A DNA stretch of 64,000 bases from the NCBI GenBank assembly GCA_016219965.1, contig JACRJM010000002.1, forward strand, positions 62,001 through 126,000, read 5' to 3'. Below the pieces are notes generated by a model. The model did not search any database. It saw only the letters and a list, made by a program, of their open reading frames with translations, and had not been told where the DNA came from. Below are positions 34,650-42,814 of this stretch, piece after piece (positions within the stretch are counted from its first letter, which is position 1; each line of letters opens with the position of its first letter). Source of the DNA: Candidatus Schekmanbacteria bacterium. Its GTDB lineage: Bacteria > Schekmanbacteria > GWA2-38-11 > J061. The position numbers and the translations under genes were made by a program.

Positions 34650-35285
34650 TTATTTTTTTCTTGGAGGCCATAGGGCTTCTTTTATTAATCTTTTTTCAAT
34701 AACTTGTTCAGAAACTCCAAAATATCGCGCTATCCCCGGTGAAATGTATTCTCGTGTAGATTCACCTGACGAGTCCCATGTATCAAAGCCTTTAGTTTGC
34801 GCTATTGATACAGAGTGATCGAGCCTTTCAACTAGTTTTTCTCTTGGGACAAGCAACCTCCCTGCAAATTCATAGGCATGTTGTTCAATCCATGTATATT
34901 CATCATCTGGTATTTCTTGAAAAAAATCTATCCATTCTTCAACTGAGGAATACTGAATTTTTGAAAAGATATCGGGATGAAGTACAAAGTGGCCTACTTC
35001 ATGAGCCATGGAGAATCTCAATCTGTTTTCTGCGCGTTCATTTAAGAAGTCTTTTTGATCAACGACAATTGTTTTAAGATCTCCAAGCAGAAGGGCATCA
35101 ACATCACCAGCTTCTCGCAAATTATTAATCGGGCGTATTTCTATTTCTAATTCAAATTCAATAAGCTCAAAAATATCAATAGGGATAATATTGGAAGGCC
35201 AATACTTGGAGCGAAATGCATCAGCTTTAGCTCTTATATCATCAATCTTTATAAAAGGTGCTTTAAATTTTTTTGGCTCTAACAC
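34650..35285 (-). CDS. ImmA/IrrE-family metallopeptidase
   Basis: The 211-residue protein has the zinc-protease motif HEVGH at 95-99 within RFSMAHEVGHFVLHPDIF, plus an EQHAYEFAGRLLVPREKLV segment at about 145-163 that supplies the third ligand. ImmA-like proteases cleave a partner XRE repressor to switch on genes, typically in mobile elements or as RES/Xre-like modules. Its partner is the upstream XRE gene, 6 bp away on the same strand. The gene starts next to the IS30 element but is intact. Confidence 0.88.
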   Translation of the reverse strand: MLEPKKFKAPFIKIDDIRAKADAFRSKYWPSNIIPIDIFELIEFELEIEIRPINNLREAGDVDALLLGDLKTIVVDQKDFLNERAENRLRFSMAHEVGHFVLHPDIFSKIQYSSVEEWIDFFQEIPDDEYTWIEQHAYEFAGRLLVPREKLVERLDHSVSIAQTKGFDTWDSSGESTREYISPGIARYFGVSEQVIEKRLIKEALWPPRKK

Positions 35286-35291
35286 GGAAGA

Positions 35292-35669
35292 TTAACTTTT
35301 CTTAATTTTATCTGCTAATTTACGCATTTCTTCTTTGGTTGGTTTTTGTCCTCGCAATGTTCGAAAAAACACCGGGAGCAAATTGACGACTTCTGCATCA
35401 GATATAAGGTCCTTAGGTATAATTCCCCGCGCTATGGAAGCAAGATCAACAAATGTGTACCAGTCATCACTGCCAACATCAATTCCAAGAGCTTTAGCGT
35501 ACCTTTCGAGAATATCCGGGTCCTGAGGAGGCGGCATAGTGTCGCGTTCAAGCCGGCTGATATTGGCTGGGTCTGCCAATGCCTTCAAACAAAATTCTCT
35601 TAAAGTTATCCTCTTTTTCTTGCGGAGACTCTTAAGGAATTCTCCAAAAGACTTATATTGGTTAGCCAT
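35292..35669 (-). CDS. XRE-family transcriptional regulator paired with ImmA
   Basis: ATG at 35669 is chosen (AGAGGGCAGG just upstream); the longer frame to 35780 would run through the promoter. The 125-residue protein has a lambda-repressor-like helix-turn-helix at about 7-63 (FGEFLKSLRKKKRITLREFC; ADPANISRLERDTMPPPQ). The C-terminal half (DDWYTFVDLASIARGIIPKD) is a short domain that the ImmA peptidase could recognise. It probably represses its own promoter, whose spacer contains an inverted repeat, until the peptidase removes it. Confidence 0.87.
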   Translation of the reverse strand: MANQYKSFGEFLKSLRKKKRITLREFCLKALADPANISRLERDTMPPPQDPDILERYAKALGIDVGSDDWYTFVDLASIARGIIPKDLISDAEVVNLLPVFFRTLRGQKPTKEEMRKLADKIKKS

Positions 35670-35706
35670 AACCTGCCCTCTTTTTGAATTTGTATTTATT
35701 GTACAA

Positions 35707-35734
35707 ATAATACAACATATTTTGTTGATGTCAA
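35707..35734 (-). promoter_or_regulatory. XRE/ImmA promoter with an operator between -10 and -35
   Basis: On the minus strand TTGACA (35734-35729), a 16-bp spacer and TATTAT (35712-35707) form a near-consensus promoter. The spacer contains the perfect 5-bp inverted repeat CAACA/TGTTG (35713-35717 and 35723-35727). A further CAACA half-site lies upstream of -35. A regulator bound here would block RNA polymerase, fitting XRE autorepression. Confidence 0.65.
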
Positions 35735-36011
35735 ATGATTTATAATTGTAAATTGTTGTAGTCTGGTCTTCAGCTATCAAATATTTATTTCAAACCGTTT
35801 TTATTTTCTTAAATTTTTCCATTTCTGGCAACAAGCCGTGAAGTTTACCCCCATCTCTTTTTAAATTGTCATTATTAATACATGGTGTCGGATTTCAGGA
35901 CATTTTATTTCTTTTTGAAAAAACAGAAAACCATCTGGGAATCTGTTATTGCAAAATATTATCTAAATATTTCAATTAGTAGCAGTTATCTTCAATAAAT
36001 TATCAAATAAG
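35735..36011. other. A+T-rich divergent intergenic region
   Basis: No gene is seen between the XRE promoter and the sigma-54 site of the next gene. The start-extended frame of the XRE gene reaches 35780 but is not supported by a ribosome site. Confidence 0.5.
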
Positions 36012-36027
36012 TGGCATGTGTCTTGCT
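36012..36027 (+). promoter_or_regulatory. sigma-54 promoter of a PEP-CTERM gene
   Basis: TGGCAT (36012-36017), five bases, and TTGCT (36023-36027) match the -24/-12 consensus at all key positions (GG and GC 10 bp apart). The site is 37 bp before the ATG at 36065. In other bacteria PEP-CTERM genes are controlled by the sigma-54-dependent PrsK/PrsR system. Confidence 0.75.
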
Positions 36028-36064
36028 ATATTTTTCTTTGAAATGTGAAAACGGGGGGTATGTC

Positions 36065-36619
36065 ATGAAGAAGTCTATTTCCTTTTCAATAATAGCATGT
36101 CTTTTTTTATGTTTATGCGCTCTCACAGAAGTGAACGCAATACAGGTTCCGGTTACACTTACAATAGATGAAATATTAACTGAAAGTAACCCTTATGAGG
36201 TAAACGTTGGAGATACATTTGACTGGCTTGTAAAATATGATGAAACTCAAATAGTCACATACGGTACAGATGAATGGCTGTTTCCCTATCTGGACCCTAC
36301 GTTTGACATAAATGGCGCAGTTGGAACATTCTCATTTGATATTAATGACGTCTTTGCCATGACTTTAATGTATCCTCTGCATTTCACCGGCGGGTCTCTT
36401 GACGGATTTTATATGCTCTATATTCTTGATCTGCCATCATACGTTAATTATGCAGGCGGCATGAATCAGTATCTATTGATGAATGCTGATGGTAACGAGC
36501 TTTATAGAGGATCATTTGTTTTTGGAGCAGTATCACCTGTCCCTGAACCATCCACCTTTATTCTTCTCCTTGCAGGCTTGGCAGGTATTGCCGGCTTTAA
36601 GATTATGAGAAGAAGATAG
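36065..36619 (+). CDS. secreted PEP-CTERM protein
   Basis: ATG at 36065 follows GGGGGT by 5 bp; an ATG at 36011 lies inside the sigma-54 promoter and is rejected. The 184-residue product has a signal peptide (MKKSISFSIIACLFLCLCA..., cleaved after VNA at about 25). A beta-rich middle with no recognised domain follows (VPVTLTIDEILTESNPYEVN). The C-terminal tail is VPEPSTFILLLAGLAGIAGF then KIMRRR. The tail predicts exosortase processing at the outer surface. It lies just downstream of the end of the exopolysaccharide operon, on the opposite strand. Confidence 0.87.
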   Translation: MKKSISFSIIACLFLCLCALTEVNAIQVPVTLTIDEILTESNPYEVNVGDTFDWLVKYDETQIVTYGTDEWLFPYLDPTFDINGAVGTFSFDINDVFAMTLMYPLHFTGGSLDGFYMLYILDLPSYVNYAGGMNQYLLMNADGNELYRGSFVFGAVSPVPEPSTFILLLAGLAGIAGFKIMRRR

Positions 36620-36733
36620 TTAAGCGGTATAGCAAAGCCAATATCGCGCTCAACATAACCTGTCACAATATTACATGTCGTGTTGCTTTTTGCCCCTATG
36701 TGAAGAAATAATTTGAACACACTATTTAGTGTT

Positions 36734-37681
36734 TCAATTCCTCTCCCTCAGGAAAACATATATCTCCGTAAAAAGAATATTCCTTCTGATTATGGTGAGA
36801 AGACTGCTTGCGAACGCACGTGGTGTTTTGAATGTGAGAAGGTGCGGGAGCTGAATTGTTAACGGCACTTTTACTTCTTCCATCCCTGCTGCTTCAGCCA
36901 TCTTGAGGACTGAGTTCCGTGTGAAACAGTTGATGTGCTCGAGAGGGCTTACTGGGTTGAGAGAGTTCTTAGTTCCCTTTGGTGCCTGCCAGTTTTCAAT
37001 GCGGAGTCTTCTTTTTATGTCAGAACCATCAGGAACGCTGATTTTTATGAGGCCAGCCTCTCTCAGACCTTTTTTTAGATATTTCAAAGTCTCAAGTGGA
37101 TTGGAGATATGCTCAAAGACCTGCTCTGTGGTTATAAAATCAAAATTGCCGCCGGGAATTTCATCCCATGAAATTGTTTTAACTCCCTGCGATTTTGCAT
37201 GAGAAATTCTTTCTTCTGAGAGTTCGGTGCCAAAACAATCACAGCCGGCTTTATTTGCCTCAATGCACCAGAGCCCCCATCCCATACCAAAATCAAGCAT
37301 CTTAATGTCAGATGGGTTTTCTCCCATAAAAGAGATAATCATCTCTATTTCACGCGCATATTTATAGGCAAAACTCTCTCCCTTTTCTTCCACCTCGGTT
37401 TTTCGCGCAAGCTCAGGGGATATCCATTCACAATAAATTTTTTTAGAAAGAAGATCATTGGGGACTTCTTTCTGATAGATGTTCCCGCAGAGAGTGCACT
37501 CCTCAAGTTGAAAAAGTGCATCTTCAAGATATTCGAATTCTATTTTCCCCTGAGGCGTGTAGAAAGATTGAAGGAATTCTTTTATTGGAGAGCTTAGATA
37601 GTTTTTAGAATATATTGTTTTCGAACTGCTGTTCCCGCATGCAGGGCAGGATTGCCTAAGAGAGAAGTATTTCCCGCTCAT
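36734..37681 (-). CDS. SAM-dependent methyltransferase with N-terminal zinc ribbon
   Basis: The 315-residue protein opens with a CxxC pair (CPACGNSS at 14-21) and a second (CTLCGN at about 57-62), which form a zinc ribbon. The methyltransferase domain follows, with IKMLDFGMGWGLWCIEANKA at about 122-141 and DFITTEQVFEHISNPLETLK near 180. Such proteins (Methyltransf_23 with a zinc ribbon) modify sugars of surface polysaccharides. It is the last gene of the 13-gene exopolysaccharide operon, 2 bp after the WecA-like gene. Confidence 0.8.
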   Translation of the reverse strand: MSGKYFSLRQSCPACGNSSSKTIYSKNYLSSPIKEFLQSFYTPQGKIEFEYLEDALFQLEECTLCGNIYQKEVPNDLLSKKIYCEWISPELARKTEVEEKGESFAYKYAREIEMIISFMGENPSDIKMLDFGMGWGLWCIEANKAGCDCFGTELSEERISHAKSQGVKTISWDEIPGGNFDFITTEQVFEHISNPLETLKYLKKGLREAGLIKISVPDGSDIKRRLRIENWQAPKGTKNSLNPVSPLEHINCFTRNSVLKMAEAAGMEEVKVPLTIQLPHLLTFKTPRAFASSLLTIIRRNILFTEIYVFLRERN

Positions 37682-37683
37682 CT

Positions 37684-38874
37684 TTAATCGTTATTTTCCG
37701 GATGTCTGTTTTTTTGTGACTCTCCATTCAGTCTTATTTTATTCCCGATCCTTTCAAGGATTGTCACGATTGTAAGAAAAACCACTGACTGCACTACAAG
37801 GATAATCGAGTCTACTGTGTCAGCATTTCGAAGTGCAAGGGCGGAACAGCCCAACCCTATATTTAGAAGAAAAATGAAATGAACGGTTTTTCTTTTTCCG
37901 TGAAGGAGAGCATCGAGTCTGTGATGGAGATGGTCGCGCCCGGTGTATTCAACCCATTCTGTGAAATTATGTATTTTTCCGGTCATGTACCTGTCTATGG
38001 TTATATAGAACATGTCATATATGAGGACGCTGAATATGAGTACAGGGGCAAGGGCTGAGACCACGATACTGTTTTCAGACCAGTCCCCGTTTATTGCCAT
38101 GCAGGCAAGGACAAAGCCCAAGAAATTCGAGCCGCTGTCTCCAAGAAAGATTGAAGCATCGCCCTTTAATTTCAGATTGTATGGAAGAAAGCCAAGGCAT
38201 CCTCCTACAATTGCTATGGCGGTCCAGCCGAGAAAGGGCTGATGGTTCTGATAGGCAAGGATGCCTATAAATGTTGAGATTATCACAGAGATTCCCGCAG
38301 CAAGCCCGTCCATCCCATCAAAGAAATTCATCGCATTTGTAAGCCCAAGTATCCAGAGGAACGTAAACGGAATATTGAGATACCAGAGCGGAGTATGGGA
38401 AGGAAAGATGGTGAGCACAGTTCCTGTGTATATAACGATTGCAGTAGCAGCTATCTGAACTAAAAGTCTGTATGCAGCCCTGAGATGGAATTTAACGTCC
38501 AGCAGTCCAATAATAATTATGAGAGAAACGGCTATTAATATCCCTACAAGCTCTTTTGAAAAAATATAATTCACAGCAAGTGAAACAATGAATGATACAA
38601 ATATGGAAAGCCCTCCCAAAAGCGGAGTTCCTTTCATGTGGAGCTTGCGCGCGTGGTCTGGCAGATCAAGGAACATCTCTTTTATAGCAACCAACTGTGC
38701 CAGAGGGACAAGGAGATAAGTCAGCAGTGATGAAAAAAGGAGAACATAAACCCACCTGTGCCCAACGCTGTTAAACCAGAATTTTGTTGCCGGCAATACA
38801 AGGATCAGGAAGGCGATTAAAGCCGGGATATATAGTGGATATGTTATATCTATCTGGCGGCTCTTCTTATCCAA
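37684..38874 (-). CDS. WecA/MraY-family polyprenyl-phosphate sugar-1-P transferase
   Basis: This 396-residue enzyme has about 11 membrane helices. It has the family motifs: LDLPDHARKLHMKGTPLLGG at about 54-73, NAMNFFDGMDGLAAG at about 190-204, FLGDSGSNFLGF at about 250-261 and the histidine box DHLHHRLDALLHG near 315. The pattern fits the initiation step that transfers GlcNAc-1-P or a related sugar phosphate to undecaprenyl phosphate. It thus starts the repeat unit of the operon's polysaccharide. It overlaps the DegT gene by 8 bp. Confidence 0.9.
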   Translation of the reverse strand: MDKKSRQIDITYPLYIPALIAFLILVLPATKFWFNSVGHRWVYVLLFSSLLTYLLVPLAQLVAIKEMFLDLPDHARKLHMKGTPLLGGLSIFVSFIVSLAVNYIFSKELVGILIAVSLIIIIGLLDVKFHLRAAYRLLVQIAATAIVIYTGTVLTIFPSHTPLWYLNIPFTFLWILGLTNAMNFFDGMDGLAAGISVIISTFIGILAYQNHQPFLGWTAIAIVGGCLGFLPYNLKLKGDASIFLGDSGSNFLGFVLACMAINGDWSENSIVVSALAPVLIFSVLIYDMFYITIDRYMTGKIHNFTEWVEYTGRDHLHHRLDALLHGKRKTVHFIFLLNIGLGCSALALRNADTVDSIILVVQSVVFLTIVTILERIGNKIRLNGESQKNRHPENND

Positions 38875-39934
38875 TAATTATCTCCTTTGCCGAGCTTGCG
38901 ACCTTATTCATTTCTATCTTTTTAAGAGCCGGATAGATGGGAATTGATAAAGCCTCGCGGTAAAGCTTTTCTGCTCCGAGGTAATTTTTATTGTCCAGTC
39001 CGAGGTATCTATGTAAAGGAAGATAAAGCGGAAGCTCAGTGTTTACACCCAATCTCTTAAACCGTGCAACAGTATTGATAGCGGTCATCTTGTTAAGCCT
39101 TATCACGTATCTGAAGAATACATGTCTTGTCCCGGATTTTTCTGCCGGATGGAATAAGTTATCAGATTTAATTTTTTGTCTGTAATAGTCTGCGATTGCT
39201 CTTCTGCTTTTTATAAAAGACTCTATTTTTAGAAGTTGGCATCTCCCTATTGCTGCGGCAATGTCAGTCATCTTATAATTAAAGCGTACTTTGTAGTCGT
39301 CCCTGTGATCATAGGAGCGAAGGTCATTTACTTTATCTATTAATTTTCTGTCATTGGAGAGGACCATTCCCCCTTCTGCGGTTGTCATCATCTTTGTTGC
39401 ATAAAAAGAGAAGATTGATATTTGCCCAATTCCCCCTGCCTTGCGGTTGCTCTGCTCAGCTCCTATAGCCTGTGCGCAGTCTTCAATCACAGGGACTCCC
39501 AATGATGCGATGCCCTTTATATCAGCAGGCGAGCCGAACATGTGCGGCACGATTATCGCCTTTGTCCTTCTTGTCAGTTTCTTTTTTACATCCTGAAGCA
39601 TGATATTCCCATCATCGGGAGAAACATCTGCTATGACCGGCGTTGCCCCTGTGTAGTTAACTGCATTTAAAAGTGCAGTGCATACAAATGTCGGGATTAT
39701 CACCTCGTCTCCTGCTTTGATGTTGAGAGCAAGCAGGGCGAGATGCAATGCCGAAGTCCCGCTGTTTACAGCAGATGCATATTTTACGCTTATGTATTTT
39801 TTGAATTCGCTTTCGAATTTTTGAACTTCTTCCCCTGAAGATAACATTCCGCTTTTTATTACACGGATTGCGGCAGATATCTCATCCTTCCCTAAACAGG
39901 GCTTTGAATGAGGAATGGGATTTTTAATTGTCAT
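38867..39934 (-). CDS. DegT/DnrJ/EryC1/StrS sugar aminotransferase
   Basis: This 355-residue PLP enzyme transfers an amino group to a nucleotide-linked keto sugar. The family pattern runs NSGTSALHLALLAL at 57-70, IEDCAQAIGAE at about 150-160, and the PLP lysine K181 in FSFYATKMMTTAEGG. The C terminus carries the ELPLYLPLHRYLG motif. It points to an amino sugar (for example a 4-amino-deoxy sugar) in the polysaccharide. Next to it is a PIG-L deacetylase, 2 bp upstream, which acts on related N-acetyl groups. Confidence 0.9.
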   Translation of the reverse strand: MTIKNPIPHSKPCLGKDEISAAIRVIKSGMLSSGEEVQKFESEFKKYISVKYASAVNSGTSALHLALLALNIKAGDEVIIPTFVCTALLNAVNYTGATPVIADVSPDDGNIMLQDVKKKLTRRTKAIIVPHMFGSPADIKGIASLGVPVIEDCAQAIGAEQSNRKAGGIGQISIFSFYATKMMTTAEGGMVLSNDRKLIDKVNDLRSYDHRDDYKVRFNYKMTDIAAAIGRCQLLKIESFIKSRRAIADYYRQKIKSDNLFHPAEKSGTRHVFFRYVIRLNKMTAINTVARFKRLGVNTELPLYLPLHRYLGLDNKNYLGAEKLYREALSIPIYPALKKIEMNKVASSAKEIIIG

Positions 39935-39936
39935 CG

Positions 39937-40557
39937 CTACTCGGTTATGTTTATGAACATCCTTACAGGTACAAAAGCTTCAGCATTTTTTACTCGTCCC
40001 TGAACTCCCCTGAAGTTTGCAGATGAAAGGACTATGTCAACTATTGAGAGCCCTGATATGTTTGTCCTTTCAACCTGCGATGCGTGGGCTTTTACAAGTG
40101 CTACCTTCTCTTCCAGCACTTCATTTATATCTATGAATATCGTTGGCTGGAAGCCGTGTGTTGTCGGACCTTCGTAGAAAAGGACATTCTTGGTATAGCG
40201 GGCGGCAGATGTCACGGCACTGCTTAAATGCCTGTGGTCCTGATGAGTGTCATCAGGGTAATGTGTAAAAATAAAAACAGGATTTATGGTTTTAATTATT
40301 TTTTCTATTGTCTGAATAGTTTCAAGGTTTGCATGAATCTCTGTGTCCTTTGATTTTCCCCAGAACAGTTTTTTTGCTTTAACCAGTTTTGCGGCTTTTT
40401 CCTGCTCGGTTTTCCTCAGTTTTTCCGTACCTCCCTGTTCTCCTTCGGTCATTACAAGAAGGTATATCTCATGTCCTTCTTTCGAGTATTTTGTAAGTGT
40501 GCCGCCGCATCCGACTTCAATGTCATCCGGATGCGACCCGATAGCAAGGATTCTCAT
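39937..40557 (-). CDS. PIG-L-family de-N-acetylase
   Basis: The 206-residue zinc enzyme shows IGSHPDDIEVGCGGTL at 6-21, with the metal-binding H9, D11 and D12, and FTHYPDDTHQDHRHLSSAV at about 98-116 with further ligands. PIG-L/LmbE proteins remove N-acetyl groups from GlcNAc-type sugars or thiol conjugates. In this operon it probably trims a sugar of the exopolysaccharide. Its ATG lies 4 bp inside the end of the WbqC gene. Confidence 0.9.
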   Translation of the reverse strand: MRILAIGSHPDDIEVGCGGTLTKYSKEGHEIYLLVMTEGEQGGTEKLRKTEQEKAAKLVKAKKLFWGKSKDTEIHANLETIQTIEKIIKTINPVFIFTHYPDDTHQDHRHLSSAVTSAARYTKNVLFYEGPTTHGFQPTIFIDINEVLEEKVALVKAHASQVERTNISGLSIVDIVLSSANFRGVQGRVKNAEAFVPVRMFINITE

Positions 40558-41243
40558 TTATTTCCTCCTGTCAGAATTGAAAGGCTTTCGCTGCCGCAGT
40601 TGAAGAGAAGGTCAACGGCTGAAAGATGGGAAAGAAAATCATCAAACTTCTGCTTGTAAACAGGGTGCCTGTATTCCTGAAAAATGACTTTTATTCCTGC
40701 GTCGCTGTATTTATTCAGGTCCATATAATTTTTCCCGCCTTCACCGGCAAGGTATGTGTCTGCTTCATACATCCTGCATAAGCTTATAAGCCTTTCATCC
40801 GGGTCTTCGGGAAACTCTCCAATTTTTGATGCTATCATAGTTCTTTTGAATATGCCAAGACAGCTCATCAGCTCTTCTATTAAAGCGATATTGAGAGCGC
40901 TTAAATATCCCCACCGGCTTTTTATTATTTTCTGTATGGAGGCAAAGTATTTTTTAAAAAATGATGTGTTTGAATAGTTAAGTTCCAAAGATGCGATATG
41001 TTTTTTCTGCCAATGAGAATTTTCATCAATTGTTACTTCCATAATCTTCTGGGGGAACCTGTAATGCACCGGCACTGTGAGCCATGCAGGACCGGTGTCT
41101 GTCTTTATGCGGTTGCGGTTTTGCCATTCATTTTTTTTATACTGGACATTGTCAAGAAAAACGAAGATGTCGCTTCTGTAAATCTTTTCAAAATAACCAA
41201 GCCAGGGGAGGTACTGAGGCTGGTGTGCTGCAAGTATCATCAA
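40554..41243 (-). CDS. WbqC-family protein
   Basis: The 229-residue protein begins ILAAHQPQYLPWLGYFEKIY at 3-22, followed by FVFLDNVQYKKNEWQNRNRI, the signature of the WbqC-like family found in polysaccharide and natural-product clusters. Its reaction is not firmly established; amidation or acyl transfer onto amino sugars has been suggested. It overlaps the PHP and PIG-L genes by 4 bp each, so it is translationally coupled within the operon. Confidence 0.88.
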   Translation of the reverse strand: MMILAAHQPQYLPWLGYFEKIYRSDIFVFLDNVQYKKNEWQNRNRIKTDTGPAWLTVPVHYRFPQKIMEVTIDENSHWQKKHIASLELNYSNTSFFKKYFASIQKIIKSRWGYLSALNIALIEELMSCLGIFKRTMIASKIGEFPEDPDERLISLCRMYEADTYLAGEGGKNYMDLNKYSDAGIKVIFQEYRHPVYKQKFDDFLSHLSAVDLLFNCGSESLSILTGGNK

Positions 41244-42814
41244 TTACCTCCGGTTGACCGGGCATAATCAAAAAAAATCGGATTAGACACAATATGGTCA
41301 CCTTTCCCAGTTTTAATAATGAGCCTGTAATATCCCTTTTCTTTTTTGTCGGGTTCGTCTGTAAATTTCTCTGAATATGGCGCCTCTCCTTTGATTTCCC
41401 TGATGCGTCTGCCGTTTCTAATCAGCTCAAGGTTAAACGGGAAAGTGTGCCCGCTTTTTTCGCCTATTTTTATTGATAGCTCGGGATTGCCGGTGAGTTT
41501 AACAAGCTCTCCCATCCCGTACCGGGTTTCGCTCTCCGTATTCCCGATAGTGAAATCTTGAAGGATAACCTTATTCTCCTTTCCATTTCTCCTTGCATAA
41601 CAATGTCCTTTTCTTATGGCATCAAGGACTGCGTTTTTGTTCAGAGTGTCCGCGGTATCAATGAGTAATACGGTTTCTACCTCGTCTATCCTTTCATCGC
41701 CATTGGCATGGTAGTCAATTCCCCCCACCCCCCAGACCGGATTTTTTCTTTCACCATTGCAATACTGAAGCAGTATTGTGTCCCATTCTTTTCCTGATTC
41801 TATCATTTTTGATTTGTCGCGGTAAAGCGCTTCAAATCCTGTGTAATCCTGAGATCTTACAAGATCTTCTGCATGCGACGGAGTGTAAATGTTAATGGAG
41901 TCAATTTTCCTTTCCTCATAATTTGACTCCGGATGCGCCCAGATTGATAGAGCGCCGCTTTTCTCTGCATAATCTATAAGCTCCTGATATGGAAAGAGCT
42001 CCGCATCACTGTCATACTGGGAAAACATGGAGCTTTTGAAAGGATGATAATTTATAGCAAAGAGGATAGAGATAATCATAAAGGCTAATGCAATTTTTCT
42101 GAGAGTTCCCTCTCCTTTTAAATATAGTACGAACGAAAGTATGAATGCAGCAATGAATGGGAGAAAGCCGGGAAGAAGTTCTTTTATGTAGGATGTTGAG
42201 AAACCGTTGTGTATGACCGGCAGTGCTGTATATTTTTCCAGTGTGTCAAGTCCAATGATGGTTATATGTTTATGCCAGTTATTTGAGACAAGGGTATCGT
42301 TAAAAAAACTTCCGGTCCAGAAATAGTGAGCTGTTGATTCAACCCCAGGAATGATAATCATGTCATCGTACTTTGAATTTACTCTTTTTATCTCAGAGAG
42401 ATATTTTGCAGGTCCAATGCTGTTTACGCTTTTTTGCTCTACGGTTTTTTTAAGTATGTTTCTAAAGGGGGGGATACCGTATTCCATTCTTATAACATCA
42501 TGGTCGGTAAGGAAGAGAATCTTGTCTCCGGTGTTTCTTGCTTTTGCAACTACTTCTTCAACTGTTCCATTGCCTGATGAATATACTGTGTGCAGATGAA
42601 GAAGGCTGTCAGCCTGAAACTTCTCTGCTGTTCCTACAGGTGGAAATACGAAAAAAAACAGGATAATAAGAACAACACTGATTAAAGGCTTGGCTGTTCC
42701 CTCGGCAGGCACCTGCTGTTCAGTGCCCCCTAGTGAAATATAGAGGGACTGCCAAGCCTTTAATAATCTATTGTAATTTTTTTTCTTTGAGCACTTCTTC
42801 ATATAACGATTCAA
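41240..42814 (-). CDS. membrane-bound PHP-domain phosphoesterase
   Basis: This 524-residue protein has an N-terminal membrane segment (about 44-62, PLISVVLIILFFFVFPPVG). A PHP metal-dependent domain follows (LLHLHTVYSSGNG at about 71-83; FLTDHD at about 100-105; IPGVESTAHYF). Two or three helices occur mid-protein (FLPFIAAFILSFVLYL; IALAFMIISILFAIN). PHP proteins cleave phosphoesters; this one could process a lipid-linked intermediate outside the membrane. The first ~46 codons span a hairpin repeat, and no ordinary start codon lies after it and before the PHP motif. The annotated start is TTG at 42814 (ATG at 42802), overlapping the GT4 gene by 47 bp. Confidence 0.8.
   Translation of the reverse strand: MNRYMKKCSKKKNYNRLLKAWQSLYISLGGTEQQVPAEGTAKPLISVVLIILFFFVFPPVGTAEKFQADSLLHLHTVYSSGNGTVEEVVAKARNTGDKILFLTDHDVIRMEYGIPPFRNILKKTVEQKSVNSIGPAKYLSEIKRVNSKYDDMIIIPGVESTAHYFWTGSFFNDTLVSNNWHKHITIIGLDTLEKYTALPVIHNGFSTSYIKELLPGFLPFIAAFILSFVLYLKGEGTLRKIALAFMIISILFAINYHPFKSSMFSQYDSDAELFPYQELIDYAEKSGALSIWAHPESNYEERKIDSINIYTPSHAEDLVRSQDYTGFEALYRDKSKMIESGKEWDTILLQYCNGERKNPVWGVGGIDYHANGDERIDEVETVLLIDTADTLNKNAVLDAIRKGHCYARRNGKENKVILQDFTIGNTESETRYGMGELVKLTGNPELSIKIGEKSGHTFPFNLELIRNGRRIREIKGEAPYSEKFTDEPDKKEKGYYRLIIKTGKGDHIVSNPIFFDYARSTGGN
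42681..42764. repeat. dispersed hairpin repeat, copy 2, inside a coding N terminus
   Basis: ATTAAAGGCTTGGCTGTTCC...CTC (42681-42703) pairs with 42743-42764 apart from one substitution and one indel. The inner sequence GGCAGGCACCTG repeats that of copy 1 (14391-14457). It lies directly after the stop of the GT4 gene and is read through as part of the PHP protein. Confidence 0.75.
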
